Assembly: GCF_010894455.1 (NCBI RefSeq)
Contig: NZ_JAAIXY010000005.1
Location: 124,001-188,000 of the forward strand
Length of the DNA: 64,000 nucleotides
Source: Myxococcus eversor
Lineage (GTDB): Bacteria > Myxococcota > Myxococcia > Myxococcales > Myxococcaceae
Direction: 5' to 3'
Made by a program: the position numbers and the translations under genes. This document shows positions 57,959 to 64,000 of the stretch, piece after piece; the stretch's first letter is position 1; each line of letters starts with the position of its first letter. Under the pieces are notes generated by a model, which worked only from the letters and a program-made list of their open reading frames with translations, did not search any database and was not told the origin of the DNA.

Positions 57959-59435
57959 ATGGCTCGAAACAGACGTCTTGGCGGCGGCATGCTGCTGGCC
58001 GCCGCATTGGTCTCCAATCGACGAGCCCGGTGTACCCCGTGAGAAGACCCATGGTTTCGACGTGGCCCAGGGACGAGCGGGTGTCGTCCTACCTCCAGGC
58101 ACGCCGTGGAACTATGAGAACTTCCTGACCGCGCTGCGCAACCGCTCGGTGTTCCGCACGGCCCTGCCGCCAGCCTCCGGCTTCTTCATGGCCAATGGCC
58201 GTCCCATGGGGTCCGAGTTCGCGCTCGGCCCCAGTGAGCGGCGGCTCGACTTCACCGTGTGGGGGACGACCAAGGATGGCACCGGCGGCGGCAACCACTG
58301 GCTGGAGCTCCAGGTCTGGAGCCCCTTCCAGTCGGAACCCATCAAGTCGATTCCATATGACGACGACCAGCTCATCGACCTGAAGGAGGTCTTCTCGCTG
58401 ACGCCCTACGAGTCCATCTACGTCGTCACGCTTCGGCAGGAATGGTGGCAAGCGGAGGTCATCATGGCGCCCATCTGGGTCACCAACCCCGTCAGCAAGC
58501 CGACCATCCACTTTGAGTCTCCGGTGGTCAGCCGTGGCTCCCAATACCCGTTCCTGGCCATCAGCGGCGGAGGCGACAGCTTGCTCCTCCAGCGGGCGAC
58601 AGCGCAGGCCCCCAACACGTGGCAGACCGTCGCGACCATCACCAATACCTTCCTCTATCCCATCGACCACCGCAGCCAGCCGCGAGTCACCCACTGGCGG
58701 GTCGTGGACCCCTACCAGCAGACCGTGGTCTCCAATACGGCGACGCTGACCGTCACGGACGTCATTGATGTGTCGGCCTCCACCTCCTTCACGCCCGTCC
58801 TGGATGGGGATGACATCAGCGTCCACTGGGCGCACCCGGAGCCACAGTTCGTTGATTACTACCTGTCGCGGGACAACGGCCTGACGTGGAACAAGGTCGG
58901 AGAGGAGGGCTGGGGCTATACGTCGCGGACGTGGACCTTCGACACGGCGGGCCTGGGTGGCTCGACGGTGCTGCTGAAGGTCGTGGACCGCCACGACTCC
59001 AGCTACCAGGGCGTCTCCACGGCCATCCCCGTCTCCAATCAAATTCGGGTGACTTCGGGCAATGCCACCATCAATGCCATTGCGGCTTACACCGTCACAG
59101 ACAGGAACAAGGGCTCATGCTGGTGGTCCAGCAACGGGAACGAGCAGTCGGTGTACATCAACATGGAGCGCGAGTACCTCATCAAGCGGATGGAGGTCGA
59201 CTTCGGGTTGTGGAACCCTCGGACCTGGTACATGGGCATCAGCCTGAACGGGACCACCTGGAGCATGAATGACAGCGGGTCGATGACTTATGCGCCCAAC
59301 CAGACGCTCGTCGCGGATTACAGCCAGCGCCCGGGTGGTGGGCTGATTGCCAAACACGTGCGGTTCTACACGTCCGGGACGTTTACCGGTGTGAGCTACT
59401 ACTCCCACGTGTGTGAGGTCCGCCTCTACCAGTAG
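57959..59435 (+). pseudogene. Secreted discoidin-like protein with signal peptide out of frame
   Basis: The main frame to 59435 ends with an F5/8-type (discoidin-like) domain: NAIAAYTVTDRNKGSCWWSS, then EREYLIKRMEVDFG and FYTSGTFTGVSYYSHVCEVRL. Upstream are two Ig-like segments. In this frame no signal peptide exists, but ATG 57959 in the +1 frame reads MARNRRLGGGMLLAAALVSN, a good signal peptide, then meets a stop. The length 1477 is one base above a multiple of 3. A one-base indel between about 58000 and 58035 would join them. If real, the gene is broken; if a sequencing error, it is an intact secreted lectin-like protein. Confidence 0.6.
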
Positions 59436-59437
59436 CG

Positions 59438-59465
59438 GGAGGGCGCGCGCCCCGTCGCGCCCTCC
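59438..59465 (+). terminator. Terminator after the discoidin-like gene
   Basis: Perfect 10-bp stem GGAGGGCGCG/CGCGCCCTCC with an 8-nt loop, 3 nt past the stop. Confidence 0.7.
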
Positions 59466-59494
59466 GTCACCCCTATGACGTCAACAGGGGACCG

Positions 59495-59686
59495 GTGCAT
59501 GCGGTGGCGGCACGGCTCGTCGATGACTCGGGAGAGCGGCCCCAGTTCAGCGCGCGCTGGCCCGTGGCGACGGCGACCGAGCCCGGCATCCAGGCCATCA
59601 CCGTCTCCGGGCCGCGCGTGAATGGGCGGTTCGTGAAGGTCACCTGCACCAAGGGTCCGCTGTCGCCCACCTGCGTCGAGGAGTGA
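59495..59686 (+). pseudogene. Possible gene remnant
   Basis: A 63-codon frame with protein-like composition (VAARLVDDSGERPQF, then ATEPGIQAITVSGP and RFVKVTCTKG, ending PTCVEE). No ribosome site and no signal; two Cys near the end. It looks like the tail of a larger secreted protein. I cannot identify a family. It follows a terminator, so expression is doubtful. Confidence 0.35.
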
Positions 59687-59763
59687 GGGGCAGGTTGAAG
59701 GCGCTACGGGCCGGAACTGCGATAGGATGCGGCTCGCCGTAGTCGAACGTAAGGAGCAATACC

Positions 59764-59865
59764 GTGCCCAAGGGTCAAGAGAAGGCGAAGAAGGACAACA
59801 AGCCGAAGCTGTCGACGAAGGAGAAGCAGAAGAAGAAGAAGGAGAAGGCCGACAAGAAGAAGTAG
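59764..59865 (+). CDS. 33-residue lysine-rich protein
   Basis: GTG start with AAGGAG 7 nt upstream; product begins MPKGQEKAKKDNKPKLSTK and ends KKKEKADKKK, with nearly half of residues Lys and no hydrophobic residues of note. The strong ribosome site and uniform AAG codon choice argue that it is translated. Such tiny Lys-rich proteins occur in various proteobacteria; they may bind nucleic acid or ribosomes, which is inference. Monocistronic. Confidence 0.6.
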   Translation: MPKGQEKAKKDNKPKLSTKEKQKKKKEKADKKK

Positions 59866-60004
59866 CCCGGTCGGCCATCCAGAGCGCGCGCGCCTGGCCG
59901 CACCCGCTGCGAGCGGACGGGCCGCGCGACTCTGGAGCCCCGCTCCACCTCCAGCGGACGTTCTCGATGACCTGCCCCAGCGCGCCTGTGCGACAGTGGG
60001 CGGC

Positions 60005-60865
60005 ATGTCTCGACTCGGAGGGTTGACCCGTCCGCGCACCAGCCCTGTGCTCATGGTGCTGCTCGGGATGAGCTCCATCCAGGTGGGTGCCTCGCTGGCC
60101 AAGCGGCTGTTTCCTGTCGTCGGTGCACAGGGGACGACGGCGCTCCGGCTCTTGTTCGCCAGCCTGATTCTGCTGGTCGTCTGGCGCCCCTGGCGCAAGC
60201 GCCTCACCCTCGCGGAGGCGCGCCCCATCCTCATCTATGGCGCCGCGCTCGGGGTGATGAACCTCACCTTCTACCTGGCGCTGGAGCGGATTCCCCTGGG
60301 CATCGCCGTCGCCATCGAGTTCACCGGCCCGCTCGCGGTGGCGCTCCTTTCGACGCGGAAGGCCGTCGACTTCATCTGGGCGGCGTTGGCCGTGGCGGGC
60401 GTCGTGATGATCCTCCCGCTCGCGGGGACGGCGGAGGCGCTCGACTGGGTGGGCGTGGGTTGGGCGCTGGTGGCGGGCCTCTGCTGGGCGCTGTACATCC
60501 TGTTCGGCCAGAAGGCGGGCGCGGCCGTGCACGGAGGGACGGCGACGTCGCTGGGAATGCTCACCGCGGCCCTGCTCGTCGCTCCCTTTGGCGTGGCGAA
60601 GGCGGGCACCGCGTTGCTGGACGCCTCGCTGCTGCCCTTCGTGCTGGGCATCGCCGTGCTGTCGAGCGCGCTGCCCTATTCACTGGAGATGGTGGCGCTC
60701 AAGCAGATACCCACGAGGACCTTCGGCATCCTGATGAGTCTGGAGCCCGCGCTCGGGGCGCTCGCGGGGCTGCTGTTCCTGGGCGAGCGGCTCTCGCTGA
60801 TGCAGGGCCTGGCCATTGGCTTCATCGTCCTGGCGTCGGCGGGCAGTGCCCTCTCGTCGAAGTGA
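60005..60865 (+). CDS. rhtA: RhtA-type threonine/homoserine exporter (EamA family)
   Basis: 286 residues, ten hydrophobic helices in two EamA repeats. Residues such as SSIQVGASLAKRLFPVVGAQGTTALRL and IPLGIAVAIEFTGPLAVAL (each read in parts) are very close to E. coli RhtA, as are LPYSLEMVALK and PTRTFGILMSLEPALGAL. RhtA exports threonine, homoserine and related amino acids. ATG 60005 was chosen; a GTG nine bases earlier is in frame. No close operon partner. Confidence 0.88.
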   Translation: MSRLGGLTRPRTSPVLMVLLGMSSIQVGASLAKRLFPVVGAQGTTALRLLFASLILLVVWRPWRKRLTLAEARPILIYGAALGVMNLTFYLALERIPLGIAVAIEFTGPLAVALLSTRKAVDFIWAALAVAGVVMILPLAGTAEALDWVGVGWALVAGLCWALYILFGQKAGAAVHGGTATSLGMLTAALLVAPFGVAKAGTALLDASLLPFVLGIAVLSSALPYSLEMVALKQIPTRTFGILMSLEPALGALAGLLFLGERLSLMQGLAIGFIVLASAGSALSSK

Positions 60866-60910
60866 AGTCCGCGCCCCGGCCCTGCTAACATGACCTCCAG
60901 GGAGGGGCTC

Positions 60911-63388
60911 ATGCGCGGACCATCCGTGGTGGCAATCACCCTGGGCGTGCTTGCCTTGGGCCTCGCCGGGGCGCTCCTCTTCTTCGGGACTCCTGTCGCC
61001 GAGCGGGCCGCGCCCGCGGTTCGCGAGTCTCCGGCGCGGAAGTCGCTGGCGGTGCCGCTCGACGCGGAGCAGGCCTCCGTCACCCGGGTGACAGGCCGGG
61101 TGCGCGATTCGACAGGCCAGCCCGTCGCGAGCGCGGAGGTGCGGCTGGAGCCCCTGGAGGAAGACGGCACCTCCGAACACGCCGTCACCCAGGCGGATGG
61201 GAGCTTCGTGCTCGAGACGACGGCGCCGGGCACTCGCGTCTTCTCGGTGTCCGCCGTCGGCTACCTGGATATCCTGTCCCAGGCCCACGAGGTGCCGCGC
61301 GAGGGCGTGGCGCTGGACTTCACGCTCGCGCCGGCCGTCCTCCTGGAGGGCATCGTCGTCGACGATGCGGGCGAGCCGCTGGAGGCGGCATGGGTGGCGG
61401 CGATGACTCCGCCCTGGCAGGTGGAAGACACGTCGCAACCTTCCGCCGAGTCGCTCGCCATGGAGCAGGCTGGGGGGACCCTCCACCGGCTGGGGACCTA
61501 CGAGTTGGCCCGGTTCGAAACGGAGACGGACGAGTCAGGGCTCTTCGTGCTCAAGCTGCCCAAGGGAGGGCCCCATTCCCTGGTCGCCTCCGCTGAGGGC
61601 TTCGTCACCACTCGTGTGGAGGTGGAGGCGCCGGCCCAGGGACTTCGACTGGTGCTGCGCGCGGGTGGGCAGGTGACAGGCACCGTGGTGAGCGCCAGCG
61701 GTGAGCCGCTCTGGGAAGTGGACCTCTCCCTGAAGGCGGACGGAACGCAGACCGACTCCCCCAGCGATACGAGTGATGAGCAGGGCCGCTTCGGCTTTCG
61801 CACCGTGGAGCCCGGTCGATACACGCTCACGGCGGCCTTCGACATCGGGGGCCCTCATCGCGCCTCGCAGGTCGTCGAGGTGCGGCCCGGAGAGCCCTCG
61901 ACGGTGACCTTGCGGATGGACACCGGGCTGACGGTGTCCGGCATCGTCGTGGATGAGGCAGGGCAGCCCCTGCCCGATGCCGAGGTGAAGGCCCTCTCCC
62001 AGCGGGACACCTACGCCGCGTTGGAGAAGCAGGAGCGCGGCATCCGCGTCGATGAGTCGGTCGCGAGCACGGATGCCTCGGGCCGCTTCACCGTCGCCCA
62101 CCTGCTGCCCGGCAAGAGCCTCGTGAGCGTCGAGAAGCCGGGATACGTGCTGCGGGGAGACACGGGCGAGGAGGGAGCCCCGAGGGAGAAAGTCGTCACC
62201 GCGGGCGCGACGGACGTGCGGCTGGTGCTGCGCTATCAGGGCGGCCTTCGTGGAAGGCTGAGGCGTCCGGACGGCACGCCCATCACCCGCTTCACCGTCA
62301 ATGACACGTCCTTTCAAGACGAGGATGGCGCCTTCCGGCTCCCCATCCAGGAGCCAGGCGTGATGTGGTTGACGCTCGACGCCCCGGGACTCACGCGCAC
62401 GGTCCGCGAGGTCCAGGTGGAGCCTGGCCAGGATGTGGACCTGGGCGACCTCGTCCTCGAGGCGGGGCGGCGCGTGCGCGGACGGGTGGTGGACGCGACG
62501 ACCTCCGCTCCCATCGCGAAGGCACGAGTCACCGTCCGACTCACGCGGCCCGCACGGGTGGCCGGGTCGGAAGGGGGAGGGGTCCCCGAACTGGCGAGCG
62601 CCCAGACGGACGCGTCGGGTGTCTTTGAACTCGAGCCGGTGGAGTCGGGCCCGCTGTCCCTGGACGTCGCCCACTCCAGCTACCTGCCTGTTCAACAACA
62701 GCTGGGCTCGGGTGACGCGCCGCTGGAGCTGCGGCTCTCGTCGGGGGCTCGGCTGGAGGGCACCGTGAAGGACCGCGACGGGCGGCCCGCGAACGGGGTG
62801 CTGCGAGTCATGCCCATGGGCGAGCAGGAGCGTCACTCCACGGGCCTCCTTCGGGTCAAGGAGGGAGCCTTCGAGGTGGGAGGGCTCGAGCCCGGGGAGT
62901 ACGCCATCAAGGTCACCACCCAGTACGACTTGCTGGGGAACCCCTGGTCGGAGACCCACTCCAGTCGATACGTCCCGCGCAGGGTGACGCTCGCGCCCGA
63001 CGAGCGGCGGGTGCTTCAGTTCCAGGAGAAGGAGGGGCGCGCCACGCTGCGACTGCGCATGCCTCGCTTCACGGGCATTGCCCCGGAGAACATCGCCCTC
63101 GACCTGGCGGTGCTCATTCCAGGGACGGTGCCCCAGGTGCGCAGCTACGGGAGGGTGGAGGGGCTCGGACGTGACCTGGGGGTTCCCTGCCCGGCGCCCC
63201 TGGCTTCTCCCGAGGTCGTGTACGACGCTCTCCCCGGGGGCCGCTACACGTACCTGCTCGTGGGCAGGAATCCCGAGGGACGCCCCCCCTACGTGGTGCA
63301 TTCCGAAGTGCTGGTGGTTCCCGAGGTGGGCGTCCTGACGCGCGACATCCAGCCTGTCTGGGTGCCCATCACGAGAATCATCCACTGA
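60911..63388 (+). CDS. Exported protein with repeated carboxypeptidase-regulatory-like domains
   Basis: 825 residues. One N-terminal signal or anchor helix (about 7-28). About seven beta-sandwich units begin (V/L)xG(R/T/I)VxDxxGxP(L/V)xxAxVxx: VTGRVRDSTGQPVASAEV, LEGIVVDDAGEPLEAAWV, VTGTVVSASGEPLWEV, VSGIVVDEAGQPLPDAEV, LRGRLRRPDGTPITRF, VRGRVVDATTSAPIAKARV and LEGTVKDRDGRPANGV. Such transthyretin-like domains are common in myxobacterial surface proteins and probably bind ligands or scaffold adhesion. GGAGGGG 4 nt ahead of ATG 60911 decides the start over 60890. Confidence 0.85.
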   Translation: MRGPSVVAITLGVLALGLAGALLFFGTPVAERAAPAVRESPARKSLAVPLDAEQASVTRVTGRVRDSTGQPVASAEVRLEPLEEDGTSEHAVTQADGSFVLETTAPGTRVFSVSAVGYLDILSQAHEVPREGVALDFTLAPAVLLEGIVVDDAGEPLEAAWVAAMTPPWQVEDTSQPSAESLAMEQAGGTLHRLGTYELARFETETDESGLFVLKLPKGGPHSLVASAEGFVTTRVEVEAPAQGLRLVLRAGGQVTGTVVSASGEPLWEVDLSLKADGTQTDSPSDTSDEQGRFGFRTVEPGRYTLTAAFDIGGPHRASQVVEVRPGEPSTVTLRMDTGLTVSGIVVDEAGQPLPDAEVKALSQRDTYAALEKQERGIRVDESVASTDASGRFTVAHLLPGKSLVSVEKPGYVLRGDTGEEGAPREKVVTAGATDVRLVLRYQGGLRGRLRRPDGTPITRFTVNDTSFQDEDGAFRLPIQEPGVMWLTLDAPGLTRTVREVQVEPGQDVDLGDLVLEAGRRVRGRVVDATTSAPIAKARVTVRLTRPARVAGSEGGGVPELASAQTDASGVFELEPVESGPLSLDVAHSSYLPVQQQLGSGDAPLELRLSSGARLEGTVKDRDGRPANGVLRVMPMGEQERHSTGLLRVKEGAFEVGGLEPGEYAIKVTTQYDLLGNPWSETHSSRYVPRRVTLAPDERRVLQFQEKEGRATLRLRMPRFTGIAPENIALDLAVLIPGTVPQVRSYGRVEGLGRDLGVPCPAPLASPEVVYDALPGGRYTYLLVGRNPEGRPPYVVHSEVLVVPEVGVLTRDIQPVWVPITRIIH

Positions 63389-63469
63389 CGGCCGAGGTGC
63401 CCCTGGGGGCCCCTTGAGACGCAATGCCTCGCACCCCACCTTCCGGCCCCTTGGGCTGGAGGTGCGGAC

Positions 63470-64000
63470 ATGCATGTCACGAATCAGAGTGCCCTGTTGT
63501 TGCTGGGCATGGTGTTGGCGGGTTGTGGTGCCTTGCATGAGGACGCCGGTGAGGAGGTGAAGGCCCAGGCCTGCCCTGCCGGGGTGGCGTCGCGGACGAA
63601 GGTCGTCAATGCCCCGGGGGCTAATCCCTATACAGGACTGAGCGGCCTCGTCGATGTCGAGGGGACGCTCTATTTCACCGTCACCCCCGTGGGGACGGGG
63701 GGCGCGGTGTTGTGGCGCAGTAACGGCACGGATGCGGGCACCGTCCAGGTGAAGGTGTTTCCAGCGGGAGTCTCCGCGGAGGGAGACGCGGTGGCGGTGG
63801 GCAACAAGCTCTTCTTCCAACTTCATGACTCACCCACCGGGATGGCGCAGCTCTGGGTCAGCGACGGGAGCGCCAGTGGAACCCGGCTCGTCAGGGCCTT
63901 CACCCCGGGCTTCAATGGCCCCGCGCTGCTCAGCGCCACCGCCATCAATGGTCGGCTGGTCTTCTTCCACCTGTCCCCGTCGGTGGCGGAGCTGTGGAGC
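63470..64000 (+). CDS. ELWxxDGT-repeat lipoprotein (partial)
   Basis: 177 codons are present before the window ends, reading ELWS as the last residues. Lipoprotein signal LAGCG (Cys18 region) after MHVTNQS. The repeats AVLWRSNGTDAGTVQV, AQLWVSDGSASGTRLV and the beginning of another (VAELWS) match the ELWxxDGT beta-propeller-like repeat found in many myxobacterial proteins. GGAGGTG precedes the ATG. The gene continues past the right end. Confidence 0.85.
   Translation, partial: MHVTNQSALLLLGMVLAGCGALHEDAGEEVKAQACPAGVASRTKVVNAPGANPYTGLSGLVDVEGTLYFTVTPVGTGGAVLWRSNGTDAGTVQVKVFPAGVSAEGDAVAVGNKLFFQLHDSPTGMAQLWVSDGSASGTRLVRAFTPGFNGPALLSATAINGRLVFFHLSPSVAELWS

Overview
The window is a very GC-rich (roughly 70 percent by eye) stretch of chromosome from a myxobacterium, most likely a Myxococcaceae or close Cystobacterineae relative. 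The reasons are the codon bias, the density of lipoproteins and secreted repeat proteins, a MYXO-CTERM-like C-terminal sorting tail on a 2240-residue surface protein, an Imm11-type protein, and an alternative complex III operon joined to a caa3 oxidase. GC bias leaves very long open frames opposite almost every real gene; these were discarded.

Layout. 1-4.9 kb: a gene end, a YbiT-type ABC-F ATPase, tgt coupled to an MnmC-like methyltransferase (both tRNA wobble-base functions), a repeat-bearing gap and a small membrane protein. 4.9-16.6 kb, minus strand: one respiratory operon, actA-B-C-D-E-F, a 120-residue membrane protein, then coxB-A-C-D. This is a quinol:cytochrome c reductase plus an A2-type caa3 oxidase, with six successive 4-nt stop/start overlaps. 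16.9-27.0 kb: mixed single genes (alpha/beta hydrolase, zinc-ribbon protein, GspC/PDZ-like protein, quinone-oxidoreductase-type MDR, LVIVD lipoprotein, trypsin-like lipoprotein, adenosine-deaminase lipoprotein, Imm11-like protein plus methyltransferase). 27.3-30.1 kb: three secreted proteins, the first a DUF6345-like protein with a caspase-like His/Cys pair.

30.2-39.4 kb: DUF1304/TetR divergent pair with a clear operator, a bacterial deoxyhypusine-synthase-like enzyme, a LysM plus Cys/His-domain protein, a small lipoprotein, a two-gene radical SAM/PLP operon, a MshEN-zinc ribbon-TPR protein, and an SDR/HxlR divergent pair. 39.4-50.2 kb, minus strand: palindromic repeats, the giant Ig-like/TSP3-like surface protein with an excellent sigma-54 promoter, a small frameshifted open frame, and a 1091-residue toxin-like protein with candidate N-terminal cysteine-peptidase and C-terminal ADP-ribosyltransferase modules. 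50.3-56.5 kb: LRR-like protein, M57-type metalloprotease, MetR-like LysR regulator divergent from cupin/MBL-fold genes, and a Cys-rich lipoprotein. 56.5-59.7 kb is a decay zone: a truncated kinase tail and a truncated SDR joined back to back, then a secreted protein whose signal peptide is out of frame. The right end holds a 33-residue lysine-rich ORF, rhtA, a carboxypeptidase-regulatory-domain protein and the start of an ELWxxDGT-repeat lipoprotein.

Most promising for new biology: the radical SAM/PLP pair, the DUF6345-like protein with its co-encoded lipoprotein, the toxin-like protein with the frameshifted ORF at its 3' end, and the sigma-54-driven mosaic surface protein. All functional calls come from reading the sequence; no database search was run.
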